Notes under the pieces: generated by a model
Databases searched by the model: none
What the model was told of the DNA's origin: nothing
What the model saw: the letters and a program-made list of their open reading frames with translations, nothing else
Shown: in pieces, positions 9,259 to 19,275 of the stretch
How positions within the stretch are numbered: the stretch's first letter is position 1
Layout: every line of letters starts with the position of its first letter
Translations under genes and position numbers: made by a program
DNA from: Thermosipho japonicus
GTDB taxonomy: Bacteria > Thermotogota > Thermotogae > Thermotogales > Fervidobacteriaceae
Assembly: GCF_014201655.1 (NCBI RefSeq)
Contig: NZ_JACHEX010000001.1
Coordinates: forward strand, 668,910 to 732,909
DNA length: 64,000 bases
Reading direction: 5' to 3'

Positions 9259-11697
9259 CTAGTAAACCTCATTAACAAAATAAAAAGAATGCGGTTTGGA
9301 CCCTAATCCAAAAAACAAACTTAATACACCGTTTAAGTCCATTTTAAATCCGCTTTGTAAATATAATTGATTATTATTTGGAAACCCAACAAATACGTAA
9401 AACAAACCATTTAAATCATTTCTACCAGTAACTCCTACAGCTATTCCAGATTGCTTGTAAAATGGGAAAATGTTTGAAATATAAATTCCAGAATAAGAAT
9501 AAACGGAATTGTCAAAATCATACTCCACATTTCCATATACATACGAATTTTTGTTAAGGAGATTCAACATACTAATGCCAGAAGATAATGAAAAGACCTC
9601 GCCATTTCCAAGTTGTGAGTACACTGTTAAATATAAACTAGATGAAAAAGTGTTATTGGAATATACAATACTAGGAGTCAAGTTAAAACTATAGTTAAAG
9701 GTTGTTCCTGTTGCAAAATAAAAACCTGAAACATTCACATTTAAAGATAAATCAGTATTATAACTTACTTTATAATCAAAAGGAACGAAAGAAAGCTCTG
9801 TAATTCCATAAAAATAATCTTCTGTATTTCTAAAAAGTCCAGCATTTAAAACGCTAAATCTATCCTTATATAACAAATAAGCATATCCAAGGCCATATTC
9901 ATTGTAAAAATTAGTATAATCTTTAAAGTATCTTAAATAATAAGGTGCCAAAACAAGATCAGAATCTATTGAAGTCTTAAAATCAAATATGCTACCAACA
10001 CTCCAACCTCCAAACCCTCCGAAATCTCCCAAAGCAGAACTTGTTAAGAAAAATGGCGCAAATAAAGATGGTACAAAATTATACTTTTTTTCTTCCAAAA
10101 AACTTGCTTTTCTAAATGTATAATCATCCAATTTTGAATTCTCTGCTATTACACTTTCTATAGTACTTGTTGACAACTTTGTCTTATATACCGCCATCCC
10201 ATTCTGGCTATAACTTACATAGTAAACTTCATCTTTACTAACTTCTCCATCAAATGCATATAGACCTTTGCTTAGTAATCTAAAATTTTTCACATCTAAC
10301 AATTCCATATAATTATCAAATTTCATAGTTACATATATTCCATCATTTGTCTTTTTTAAAAAAGCACCTTTAAGATAATAATTGTCTATTAAATTATTAC
10401 CCTTGTAAAGAGAGTTCCCCACCAAGTAATACAAATTTTCTCCATCAAATGCAAGGCTTCTTATAAATCCATTTACAACTATTTCCTCACTCAACCCATG
10501 TATTATTGATTCATCTGTCTTATCATCATAAATTGAATAAATGACTTTGCCATCAAATACATCAAATGCACTAATAAATCCCTCAACAATCTTTTCATTC
10601 TTGCCTATGTTCCATATTTCTGTCTTATTGTTTGATAACACAAGTGCATAAATCTCTCCAGAATCAACTTTAAAATCCAATGCAGAAAGATTATATTTTG
10701 CTAGTATATTCCCTTTTTCTAATACAATTAACTCATTTATTGGATTGCCCAAATATCCTGTGGCAGCACCAAACTTACTCTTTAAGATATACAGTTTATT
10801 ATCAATCTTCTCTATTTTGTAAATTCGTTCATTTTTACCTTCGTATATTTTTTCTCCTTCAAACTTTACATTTAAGCTACTAAGCCACTCTGAAACTTCA
10901 TCTTCAAAATTATTTCCAAAATGTGCCCTAAAATCATCAGTAAAAATTTCAGGAATTCTTATAAGTGAAACATATGGGATTGAAATATTCAACATAATTT
11001 CCAACCAACTATACGATTTATTTATAGAATCTTTTAAATACTTATTTACCTTCTCCATTCCATACTTTTTTACAAGATACTCAAAAAAACCCCCGTTTCC
11101 ATTGTAAAAAACTTGTCCAACTCTAAAATCATTAGCAATTTTGTCCTGAGGAAAAGTTCCACCAAATGTTGAAAAAAGTGCATCTGAGATCACCGGGTTT
11201 CTTAACCTTCCAGAATTTTCTGAAAAACTTGATTCTGCAAATACTGTTGGGGCCTCAACCGAAAATTCTCCTAAGCTTGGAGTATACGGCATTTTTAAAT
11301 CCGAAAGTGTTTTTAAAATACCGTCACTTGGCTTAAGAGTTACAATGTGAGTAAATTCGTGAATTAACAGATATCTATACCAATCATCAAGAGGAAGATA
11401 ATTATACATAACTCCTGTAGGATGCCAAGTATAAATTACAATTGTATTATTCTGAAGCGGGTTTGCATAACCATTAGTTATTGTGGTCTTTGTTTTTATA
11501 AATATATTAATTCTTCCAGGATCATTTTTAAACATATTAACCACATCATATCTAATATCTTCAAAGATATTTCCAACCCTAATTGCAAGGCCTTCATAAC
11601 CATCTGGATAATAAATTGTAGCATGTTCAAAAATTAATGCTTTTGAAAACAATACAACCGAAAACAATAGGAAAATAAATAATAAAAACTTTTTCAC
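9259..11697 (-). CDS. Exported HExxH metallopeptidase-like protein with propeller middle and predicted barrel end
   Basis: 812 residues starting with GTG at 11697 (GGGGAGGA upstream) and a signal peptide ending near residue 19. Residues 113-117 are HEFTH, a zinc metallopeptidase motif, and Glu residues in FSVEAPTVFAES (about 146-156) could be the third ligand of a gluzincin site. Residues about 280-530 contain short repeated beta segments suggesting a propeller. From about 575 to the end, alternating aromatic/polar strands with many Tyr, Phe and Asn, ending FYFVNEVY, look like an outer-membrane beta-barrel. It heads the operon containing the FG-GAP protein and minor pilins. Catalysis and location are inferred; a non-catalytic envelope protein is possible. 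Confidence 0.7.
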   Translation of the reverse strand: MKKFLLFIFLLFSVVLFSKALIFEHATIYYPDGYEGLAIRVGNIFEDIRYDVVNMFKNDPGRINIFIKTKTTITNGYANPLQNNTIVIYTWHPTGVMYNYLPLDDWYRYLLIHEFTHIVTLKPSDGILKTLSDLKMPYTPSLGEFSVEAPTVFAESSFSENSGRLRNPVISDALFSTFGGTFPQDKIANDFRVGQVFYNGNGGFFEYLVKKYGMEKVNKYLKDSINKSYSWLEIMLNISIPYVSLIRIPEIFTDDFRAHFGNNFEDEVSEWLSSLNVKFEGEKIYEGKNERIYKIEKIDNKLYILKSKFGAATGYLGNPINELIVLEKGNILAKYNLSALDFKVDSGEIYALVLSNNKTEIWNIGKNEKIVEGFISAFDVFDGKVIYSIYDDKTDESIIHGLSEEIVVNGFIRSLAFDGENLYYLVGNSLYKGNNLIDNYYLKGAFLKKTNDGIYVTMKFDNYMELLDVKNFRLLSKGLYAFDGEVSKDEVYYVSYSQNGMAVYKTKLSTSTIESVIAENSKLDDYTFRKASFLEEKKYNFVPSLFAPFFLTSSALGDFGGFGGWSVGSIFDFKTSIDSDLVLAPYYLRYFKDYTNFYNEYGLGYAYLLYKDRFSVLNAGLFRNTEDYFYGITELSFVPFDYKVSYNTDLSLNVNVSGFYFATGTTFNYSFNLTPSIVYSNNTFSSSLYLTVYSQLGNGEVFSLSSGISMLNLLNKNSYVYGNVEYDFDNSVYSYSGIYISNIFPFYKQSGIAVGVTGRNDLNGLFYVFVGFPNNNQLYLQSGFKMDLNGVLSLFFGLGSKPHSFYFVNEVY

Positions 11698-11741
11698 GTT
11701 TTTCCTCCCCTTCTTAATATTATTTTGTTAAAATAATTATA

Positions 11742-12452
11742 TCACACAATTTTACCGACAGGCGCAAGGTAAATTACCATCTCATTATCACCATCAACAC
11801 CTATTAGCTCATCCAGCTTCTTTTGATCATAAGCAGCAACCGCACACGTTCCACAATCTATACTTGTTGCTGCAAGATAAAGGTTTTGACAAACATGCCC
11901 TACATCAATTGCAATTGTCTTATAAGACTCATTTGCATATTTCCACTCCGTTCTATATGGAACGGCAACCCAAACAAAAACTACAGCACTATTTCCAACA
12001 AATTGCTGCCCTAATGTTGCATCTATAATTTTATCCTTAAAATCTCCAGCTTTAACTTTGCAAAGTCCATGTTTTAATGATACATATCTATATATGCCTT
12101 TTTCCAAGCTCTCCACATTAAATACAACCAAATAAGTATCAAATGGATGAGTTGCACCTGCTGAAGGAACTGTTCTAAAAACTACTTTTTTGTCTTGAAT
12201 ATACTTTCTAACACCTTGCGTTGTCCAAAGTAAAAACGACAATTCCTGTAATGACATAGGTGTATCTGTATATTTTCTTATGCTCTTCCTCTTTTCTATA
12301 ACCTCTCTGAAAGGTTTATTCCCTAAATCAAAATCTGGAAGTTTAATTATTTTTTCACAATCTTTTTCAACCTCCGGTTTTTCAATACCTTTCTCCCTAT
12401 CAGTATTTTTTATTTGCCGCCAGTTAGATTTTAAAAATTCTCTATTCTTCAC
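11742..12452 (-). CDS. SagB-type nitroreductase family oxidoreductase
   Basis: 236 residues. RKSIRKYTDTPMSLQELSFLLW near residue 60 is the FMN-binding start of the nitroreductase fold. TVPSAGATHPFDTYLVV and the later GHVCQNLYLAATSIDCGTCAVAAYD are typical of the SagB-type branch. Such enzymes use FMN; SagB itself oxidises azolines in peptide natural products, but single genes without a peptide cluster are common and their substrates unknown. No precursor peptide or cyclodehydratase is nearby. The start is GTG at 12452, with GGAGGT 6 bases before it; the GTG at 12458 directly abuts that site. A gap of 44 bases separates it from the protease gene downstream. Confidence 0.82.
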   Translation of the reverse strand: MKNREFLKSNWRQIKNTDREKGIEKPEVEKDCEKIIKLPDFDLGNKPFREVIEKRKSIRKYTDTPMSLQELSFLLWTTQGVRKYIQDKKVVFRTVPSAGATHPFDTYLVVFNVESLEKGIYRYVSLKHGLCKVKAGDFKDKIIDATLGQQFVGNSAVVFVWVAVPYRTEWKYANESYKTIAIDVGHVCQNLYLAATSIDCGTCAVAAYDQKKLDELIGVDGDNEMVIYLAPVGKIV

Positions 12453-12558
12453 AATCACACCTCCATTAAGAGTATATCAAATTTTACAAATAAAAGTTTT
12501 AAAATTTTCACTCAAAATTTGTGAATTAATGATATAATCTATTGGGAGGTGTTTTTAA

Positions 12559-13512
12559 ATGAAAGTTTTTATAACTTACAAAATACCTGAACCTGGAATA
12601 AACCTATTAAAAGAAAAATTTGATGTTGATGTATACGAAGGGGAAAGATTTTTGACAAAGCAGGAAATGATGGAACGTGTAAAAGAGGCGGATGCAGTTG
12701 TAACACAACTTAGAGATCCTGTAGACAAAGAATTTATAGACGCAGGGAAAAAATTGAAAATAATAGCAAATTATGCTGTTGGATTTAATAACATAGACGT
12801 GGAATATGCAAAGCAAAAAGGAATATATGTCACAAACACCCCAGATGTCTTAACAGAAGCAACTGCAGATATTACTTGGGCTTTAATCCTTGCTGTGGCA
12901 AGAAAAATTATCCCAGCCGATAAATTCACAAGGGAAGGGAAATTTGAAGGTTGGAAACCCAATCTGTTTCTTGGATATGAAATATATGGAAAAACACTCG
13001 GTATTATTGGAATGGGAAGGATCGGAAAAGCAGTTGCAAGAAGGGCAATGGGATTTGGCATGAAAATCATATATCATAACAGAAAAAGGGCAGAAGATGA
13101 TTATAAATACAACGCAAAATATGTAGATCTAGAGACTTTATTAAAAGAAAGTGATTATATTTCCATAAATGCTCCACTTACCAAAGAAACATATCATCTT
13201 CTAAATAAAGAAAGGTTAAGTCTTTTAAAGAAAAATGCTATCCTTGTAAATACGGCAAGAGGCCCAATTGTTGATGAAAAAGCACTGTACGAACTTTTAA
13301 AAGATAGAAAAATAGCTGGGGCAGGGTTTGATGTATATGAAAATGAACCTGAAATTACAGAAGGCTTGGAAAAATTAGATAATGTAGTATTACTACCACA
13401 CATTGGATCCGCTACATATGAAACAAGAGAAAAGATGTCTATAATGGTTGCAGAAAATATAATAGATGCATTAGAAGGGAAAATTCCAAGAAATTTGGTG
13501 TGGAAAGAATGA
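12559..13512 (+). CDS. gyaR: D-2-hydroxyacid dehydrogenase (glyoxylate/hydroxypyruvate reductase type)
   Basis: 317 residues. The NAD(P)-binding motif is TLGIIGMGRIGKAVARRA (about residues 148-165), and the catalytic Arg, Glu and His are in NTARGPIVDEKAL, DVYENEPEI and LLPHIGSATYETR. The N-terminal catalytic half (ANYAVGFNNIDV) matches glyoxylate reductase/D-glycerate dehydrogenase rather than 3-phosphoglycerate dehydrogenase, as there is no ACT domain. A TATAAT hexamer lies about 20 bases before the ATG, and the start has GGGAGGTG upstream. It overlaps murG by 4 bases (ATGA), so it is the first gene of a coupled operon. Which 2-oxoacid it reduces in the cell is not certain. Confidence 0.88.
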   Translation: MKVFITYKIPEPGINLLKEKFDVDVYEGERFLTKQEMMERVKEADAVVTQLRDPVDKEFIDAGKKLKIIANYAVGFNNIDVEYAKQKGIYVTNTPDVLTEATADITWALILAVARKIIPADKFTREGKFEGWKPNLFLGYEIYGKTLGIIGMGRIGKAVARRAMGFGMKIIYHNRKRAEDDYKYNAKYVDLETLLKESDYISINAPLTKETYHLLNKERLSLLKKNAILVNTARGPIVDEKALYELLKDRKIAGAGFDVYENEPEITEGLEKLDNVVLLPHIGSATYETREKMSIMVAENIIDALEGKIPRNLVWKE

Positions 13513-14513
13513 TAAAAATAGCGGTTGCAGGCGGGGTAACAGGAGGACATTTATATCCTGCACTTGCCGTTCTAAAAGAACTTGAAAAGCTTGCCCCAAT
13601 TGATGTTTTGTACTTCACAGTTTCAGGAAAACTAGAAGAAAAAGTCTTAAAAGATTACAATTACAAAACAGTTTCTCTAAAAATCCAAGGTCTTAAAAGA
13701 CCTATTTATTCTATTGAAAATATTAAAAGGCTATTTAAAATCTTTAACGCTAACAATCTTGTTCTAAGAGAGCTCAAAAAATTTAAGCCGAACATTGTAT
13801 TTGTAACAGGAGGATATGTAAGTTATCCTGTTGGAATAGCTGCAAAAAAACTAAAAATACCACTTTTTATTCAAGAACAAAATGTAATTCCTGGGCTTGC
13901 AAACATTAAATTATCTTCCTTTGCAAAAAAGGTGTTTGTGTCTTTTGAGGAATCTAAAAAATACTTTCAAAGAGATGTTGTTGTAACTGGAAATCCTATT
14001 CTAATACGTCATAAAGAAAATTTGAATTTTGAAAAAAAGACCGTTCTGATTGTTGGAGGAAGCGGTGGAAGTGAATTTTTAAATTCACTTGCATGTAAAC
14101 TTTCAAATAAATTAAAGGATTATCATTTTATATTATCTAGTGGAAAAAAAGAAGTGCCTTGTAAAAGTGAAAATTTAACAATTTTAGATTATATTGAAAA
14201 CATGTCAGATTATTATAAAGCAGTTTCATGTGCTATTACAAGAGGTGGTGCAACAACAGTCAGTGAATTAATTTTCTTTGATACACCTTCGATAATAATT
14301 CCATGGGAAGGTTCTACCGAAGCACATCAAATAGAAAACGCAAAGCAAATTGAAAAACTCGGATTAGGATACGTTATAAGAGAAAAAGATGCAAATATTG
14401 TAGAAATAATTAATAAAATTATCGAGCTTTCAAACCGCGAAAGAAAATTATCAACAAAGGAAAATCCAGCAATTTTAATAGCAAAAGAAATTAAAAACGA
14501 GGTGTTAAAATGA
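13509..14513 (+). CDS. murG: UDP-GlcNAc:lipid I N-acetylglucosaminyltransferase
   Basis: 334 residues. The GT-B signature near the N-terminus is VAGGVTGGHLYPALAV (first Gly of the usual GGTGGH replaced by Val). The middle has FVTGGYVSYPVGIAAKKL and QEQNVIPGLAN, and the donor-binding half has SCAITRGGATTVSEL and IPWEGSTEAHQIENA. MurG makes lipid II on the inner face of the membrane. The start is ATG 13509, overlapping the upstream stop; GTG 13500 is in frame but less well placed. The stop overlaps the murC start by 4 bases. The close link to murC and smc is a peptidoglycan/chromosome operon. Confidence 0.94.
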   Translation: MIKIAVAGGVTGGHLYPALAVLKELEKLAPIDVLYFTVSGKLEEKVLKDYNYKTVSLKIQGLKRPIYSIENIKRLFKIFNANNLVLRELKKFKPNIVFVTGGYVSYPVGIAAKKLKIPLFIQEQNVIPGLANIKLSSFAKKVFVSFEESKKYFQRDVVVTGNPILIRHKENLNFEKKTVLIVGGSGGSEFLNSLACKLSNKLKDYHFILSSGKKEVPCKSENLTILDYIENMSDYYKAVSCAITRGGATTVSELIFFDTPSIIIPWEGSTEAHQIENAKQIEKLGLGYVIREKDANIVEIINKIIELSNRERKLSTKENPAILIAKEIKNEVLK

Positions 14514-15811
14514 AGATTCACTTCCTTGGAATTGGCGGAATTGGAATGAGTGCACAAGCAATACACGAACATTTCTCAGGAAATGTAGTTACAGGAACCG
14601 ACCCATATTCATCGGAACGTGTAAATTATCTCGAAAGCCTTGGTATTCAAGTTTTCAAATCACATCTTCCAGAAAATATTGATAGCGCAGATCTAATAGT
14701 TAGAACTCCAGCAGTTTCTGAAGATAACGTAGAAGTAAAAAAAGCAAAAGAAAAGGGTATACCTGTTATTTCAAGACTAGAACACCATATATCTATCTTA
14801 AGACCATACACTAAAATCGGTGTTACAGGAACGGATGGGAAAACTACAACAACCGCTATGCTTGCTCATGTTTTGTTAAAACTTGGAAAGGATCCCACCG
14901 TATTTCTGGGCTCAACGCATCCAATGTTAGAACACGGAAACTACAGGAAAGGAAGCAATATAGCAGTCTTTGAAATGGATGAAAGTCAACCAGGTTTTGA
15001 AAACTATAACCCTGATTATCTTATTATAACTAACATTCGGGGAGATCACATAGAAAATTTTAAAAATTTACAACATTATAACAGTTGTTTTGAAAATGCG
15101 TGCAAAAATGTTAAAATATGTGTGTTAAACGTCGAAAATAATATAATAAATAATTCAATAAAGTTCGGACTAAATGACGGGGACTATAAAATAAATAAAA
15201 TAGAAAATAACAAATTTTCTCAAAAAATTACAATAAATACACCATACGGAGAGAAAAGTTTTATTTTAAACGTTCCAGGGATTCACAACGCACTCAACGC
15301 ACTTTCAATAATTTCATTGCTCTTTGAAATGGGATATGAAAAAGATTTGGTACTAAAAGCATTTTCTGATTTTTCGCTTCCAAAAAGAAGGTTCGATATA
15401 TCATTTAATGAAAATGATATCATAATAATAGATGATTACTCTCATACTCCAGTAGAAATTAAAAGTTTACTTTCAACCGCAAAAAACGTTTTTAAAGACA
15501 AAAAAATTACAATAATTTTTCAACCTCACAGATACTCAAGGCTAAAAAGAGAATGGAAGCACTTTTCAGAAGCTTTATCATTAGCAGATAAGATATACAT
15601 TACTGAAGTTTACGGTGCATTTGAATCAAAAAATGGCATCAGTGCTAGATTAATTGTAGAAAAGATAAATGACGCTATATTTGTTCAAGAAAAAGAAGAA
15701 TTATTGCAAATTTTACCTTCAGAACCCGGAGTATATATTTTTGCAGGTGCAGGAGATATTATTGAAATTTCAAAGAAATTTAAAGAAAAAGTAGGAGGGC
15801 TAAAAGTTTGA
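14510..15811 (+). CDS. murC: UDP-N-acetylmuramate--L-alanine ligase
   Basis: 433 residues. The N-terminal Rossmann domain begins HFLGIGGIGMSAQA. The ATP-binding P-loop is GVTGTDGKTTTTAML (about residues 104-118), followed by FEMDESQPGFENYNP and the Mur ligase central domain (TNIRGDHIENF). The C-terminal domain carries IIDDYSHTPVEIKSLL and FQPHRYSRLKREW, conserved in MurC. It adds L-Ala to UDP-MurNAc in the cytoplasm. A ribosome binding site is seen before ATG 14510 (GAGGTG). It is slightly shorter than many MurC proteins but all motifs are present. Start and stop both overlap neighbours by 4 bases. Confidence 0.94.
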   Translation: MKIHFLGIGGIGMSAQAIHEHFSGNVVTGTDPYSSERVNYLESLGIQVFKSHLPENIDSADLIVRTPAVSEDNVEVKKAKEKGIPVISRLEHHISILRPYTKIGVTGTDGKTTTTAMLAHVLLKLGKDPTVFLGSTHPMLEHGNYRKGSNIAVFEMDESQPGFENYNPDYLIITNIRGDHIENFKNLQHYNSCFENACKNVKICVLNVENNIINNSIKFGLNDGDYKINKIENNKFSQKITINTPYGEKSFILNVPGIHNALNALSIISLLFEMGYEKDLVLKAFSDFSLPKRRFDISFNENDIIIIDDYSHTPVEIKSLLSTAKNVFKDKKITIIFQPHRYSRLKREWKHFSEALSLADKIYITEVYGAFESKNGISARLIVEKINDAIFVQEKEELLQILPSEPGVYIFAGAGDIIEISKKFKEKVGGLKV

Positions 15812-18800
15812 GTATAAAGCTGAAGGAAATTTATTTAAATGGATTTAAATCCTTTGGCAGACCCGTAAAGATTCCAATATCTCCGAGAATAACTGCAATT
15901 GTAGGGCCCAATGGCTCAGGAAAATCAAACATTGTCGAAGCTATACAATGGGTCTTTGGAGAGCACTCACTTAAGCAATTAAGAGCTTCAGAAAAATTTG
16001 ACATGATATTTAAAGGAAATGGAAAAACACCTTCAGCAAGAAGTGCTTTTGTGGAACTTACATTCGATTTTAATGGTCAAGAATATAAAATAGCAAGAAA
16101 ATTGGATGCAAGTGGAGAAAATACTTACTATTTAAATGGAGAAAGTGCACGTCTTAAAGATATAACAGCCTTGCTGGGATCTAATGCTCTTGTCTCAATA
16201 ATTGGTCAAGGAAAAATAGATAAAATAGCAATGGCAACTCCACAAGAACTAAAAAAAATATTTGAAGATGCTGCAGGAACATCAGTATATATTGAAAGAA
16301 AAAAAGAAGCACTATCAAAACTTGCAGGCACAGAAGCAAACATAGAAAGACTAAAAGATATAATTTATGAAATTGAGCGAAATAAAAAAAGCCTATATAT
16401 AAAGGTAAAAAAGGCTGAAAAATACCGTGAATATTCTGAAAAGTTAGAAGCCTTAAAAGAAAAATATTTTGGAGCTATTTATACCTTTGAATCTGAAAAG
16501 CTAAAAGAATTGGAAGAACAATATTTAAAAAATAAAAATCTATATAAAGAAAAGATGAATGAACTTGCAGAAACAGAAAGTCGATGGTCGATACTAAGAG
16601 AAGAATTTAACAAATTAAATAAAAAAATGGAAGACTTCACCAGTCTTCTTGAAACTCAAAAGCAAAGACAAAACCAACTTCTTGAACTCAAAAACTCATA
16701 TACAAACAGGCTTAACGATCTTAAAAGCATTTATGTTGAAAAAATGGCAAAAATTGATTCACTAAAAGAAGAAACTCAAAGAATCTCAGAAAGGGAAAAA
16801 GAAATACATCTAATTCTTGAAAGTTTAAAAAAAGAACTCCTTGAAAAAGAAGAAATTTTATCAAAAGTAGAAGAAGAAAGAAATTTATTAACTTCAAAAT
16901 ACTCTGAAAAAGAGATGAGTCTTTTAAAAAAGAAAAATGAATACGATGAACTAGAAAAAAGTTTAAATAAACTTGAAAACGAAAAAAAGTCTCTAACAGA
17001 ATCAATAATTGATCTAACGGAAAGACTAAATATGGTTGAAGAACAGCTTGAAACAAAGCTAGAAAGATCAAAGGAACTTAACGAAGAAATAAGTGAACTT
17101 TCGCAAAACTCAGAAAAATATGATAAAAAGACAAAGGAATTACTTGAAGAAATAGAACAATTAAAACAGGAAATGCAATCTATAGCAGGCCAAAGAGAAT
17201 TTTTAAAAGAAAATCTTGAAAAAATTGTCCACAGAAAAAAGGAAATACAATCTGAGATTTTTGTCATTCAAAAGCAACTAAATGAATATCAAGGCTTTTC
17301 AAATGCTATTAAAAGGATTTTTGAACAAAAAGATCAATTTCCCGGTATTATTGACGTTGTTGCAAACATTATAGAAACAGATGAAAAATATGTAGAGGCT
17401 ATAGAAGCTTTATTAGGAGGAAGATTACAACATATAGTAGTTGAAAGTGCTGAGGTTGCAAAAAAAATATTAAATTTTGCAAAAAATGAAAAAATCGGTA
17501 GAGTAACTATTATACCTTTGGATTTAATATCACTAAAGTCATCTAATATCAATCTTCCAAAAAACGCAATTGACTTTGCCAAAAATCTTGTCAAAGTAAA
17601 AATAGACGAAAAAGAAAAACTATTAAATTATCTATTTGGAAATGACATTGTAGTAGACAATATAGATATTGCTGTAGATATAAAAAGAAAACACAATCTA
17701 AGAATAGCAACTTTAGATGGTGAAATAATAAGTTCAAGTGGTGCAATGACGGGAGGAAAATATGAAAATTCTACGTCATTCCTTGCCAGAAAAAACTTAC
17801 TAGAAAATTTAAAAAACGAACTTACTGAAAAGGAAAAGATAGAAGAGGAAATAATTAAAAAACTAGAGAGTCTTAAGATAAAGCTAGATGAACTTAGAAA
17901 TTACAGTGAGGTAGTAAACAGCGAACTTTTAGAATATTCAAGTAAAAGTTCATCTTCAAAAAGATTATTACAAGAATTAGTAAGGTCTGAAAATGAATTG
18001 AGTAAAGAAATTAAAAATCTTGAGAAGTTAAAAAATGATTATTCATTAAAAGTCCAGGGAATGAGTGAAAGGATAAAAGTTATAGAGTCTGAAATAAAAA
18101 GTTCTAACAATACATTAAAGCTTTTAAAGAAAGAGTTGGAAGATTCAAACAAAGAAATGTTTGAAGATAAAGAAAAATTGGAAGAAATTAATGAAAAATA
18201 CATGGAACTTCAAAGCGAAATTAGATCACTATACGAAAGAAAATTACAATACGAAGGTGAAATTACAAGAGCTTTGAAAAGAAAAGATGAAATCGAAGTA
18301 GAAATATCCACTTTTTCCAAAGAAGCAAAAAGTTTGAGAGACGAAATTAACTCAATTGAAGAAAACATAAAAGAATTAGAACAAGAATTAAATACATTAA
18401 AATCAGAAACTGAATCTTTATTCAAAAGCATGAATGAAGACAAAAGTGGAAAAAATGATAAAGTTAAAGAACTAAAAGAAGCGGAAGAAAAGATGGAAAA
18501 ACTACGCGAAGAAACTGAAAAGCTCAGGGAAAAAATGCACTCTCTTGAGCTTGAAATACAAGCTAAAAAGCTGAAAATTGAAAACATCGATGAAAAATAC
18601 AGAAAGGTCATAAAGCTTTCAGAAGAGGAAGTAAATAACATAAAAAAAGAAATGGATGACCTTGAAAATAAAATAAAATACATCGGGCCCGTTGATTTTG
18701 AAGCCGAAGAAGAATACAAAGAAGTTGTAAAAAAATACGAAGAGCTTGAGCTTCAAAAAAAGGACCTTGAAAATGCAAAGCAAAAATTAATTGAATTAAT

Positions 18801-19275
18801 AGAAAAAACAGACGAAGAAGCAACACAGGTATTTATGAATACCTTTAATACTGTAAGAAAGACATTTAAAAAATACATAGAAGAGCTTTTTTTTGGTGGA
18901 AAAGGAGACATTAAACTTCTTGATAAAGAAAATGTTTTAGAAAGTGGTATAGAAATAGTTATTTCAAAAGCTAATAGTAGAGCACAAAAGCTGCAGCTTT
19001 TGTCGGGTGGCGAAAAAGCACTGGTCGGCCTTGCGCTTTTAATGTCGCTTCTTGAAGCTCAACCAAGTGCACTTTATGTTTTAGACGAACCAGATGCTCC
19101 ATTAGATGAATTTAATGCTGAAAGATTCAAAACTTTATTGCAAAATTCAAACGCACAGATCTTACTAATAACGCACAAGAAAAATGTAATGGAAGCAGCA
19201 GAAATAATGGTTGGGATTACAAAAGTTGATGACATTTCAACTGTTGTTCCAGTAAGATTGGAGGAGGTAGTATGA
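15808..19275 (+). CDS. smc: Chromosome segregation SMC ATPase
   Basis: 1155 residues, typical for bacterial SMC. Walker A is IVGPNGSGKSNIVEAIQW near residue 35. Long coiled coils run from about 165 to 490 and 650 to 960, flanking a hinge (about 505-640) with EALLGGRLQHIVVES and SSSGAMTGGK. The C-terminal head has the signature LLSGGEKALVGLALL and Walker B ALYVLDEPDAPLDEFN. The start codon is TTG at 15808, overlapping the murC stop, with AGGAGGG 8 bases upstream. SMC with ScpA/ScpB condenses and resolves the chromosome; scpA and scpB are not in this window. Confidence 0.96.
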   Translation: MSIKLKEIYLNGFKSFGRPVKIPISPRITAIVGPNGSGKSNIVEAIQWVFGEHSLKQLRASEKFDMIFKGNGKTPSARSAFVELTFDFNGQEYKIARKLDASGENTYYLNGESARLKDITALLGSNALVSIIGQGKIDKIAMATPQELKKIFEDAAGTSVYIERKKEALSKLAGTEANIERLKDIIYEIERNKKSLYIKVKKAEKYREYSEKLEALKEKYFGAIYTFESEKLKELEEQYLKNKNLYKEKMNELAETESRWSILREEFNKLNKKMEDFTSLLETQKQRQNQLLELKNSYTNRLNDLKSIYVEKMAKIDSLKEETQRISEREKEIHLILESLKKELLEKEEILSKVEEERNLLTSKYSEKEMSLLKKKNEYDELEKSLNKLENEKKSLTESIIDLTERLNMVEEQLETKLERSKELNEEISELSQNSEKYDKKTKELLEEIEQLKQEMQSIAGQREFLKENLEKIVHRKKEIQSEIFVIQKQLNEYQGFSNAIKRIFEQKDQFPGIIDVVANIIETDEKYVEAIEALLGGRLQHIVVESAEVAKKILNFAKNEKIGRVTIIPLDLISLKSSNINLPKNAIDFAKNLVKVKIDEKEKLLNYLFGNDIVVDNIDIAVDIKRKHNLRIATLDGEIISSSGAMTGGKYENSTSFLARKNLLENLKNELTEKEKIEEEIIKKLESLKIKLDELRNYSEVVNSELLEYSSKSSSSKRLLQELVRSENELSKEIKNLEKLKNDYSLKVQGMSERIKVIESEIKSSNNTLKLLKKELEDSNKEMFEDKEKLEEINEKYMELQSEIRSLYERKLQYEGEITRALKRKDEIEVEISTFSKEAKSLRDEINSIEENIKELEQELNTLKSETESLFKSMNEDKSGKNDKVKELKEAEEKMEKLREETEKLREKMHSLELEIQAKKLKIENIDEKYRKVIKLSEEEVNNIKKEMDDLENKIKYIGPVDFEAEEEYKEVVKKYEELELQKKDLENAKQKLIELIEKTDEEATQVFMNTFNTVRKTFKKYIEELFFGGKGDIKLLDKENVLESGIEIVISKANSRAQKLQLLSGGEKALVGLALLMSLLEAQPSALYVLDEPDAPLDEFNAERFKTLLQNSNAQILLITHKKNVMEAAEIMVGITKVDDISTVVPVRLEEVV

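Noticed and set aside
16721..17267. Long minus-strand frames inside smc, and similar ones inside the chemoreceptors
   Set aside because: They are rich in Ser, Phe and Leu from antisense reading of coiled-coil codons and have no ribosome binding sites.
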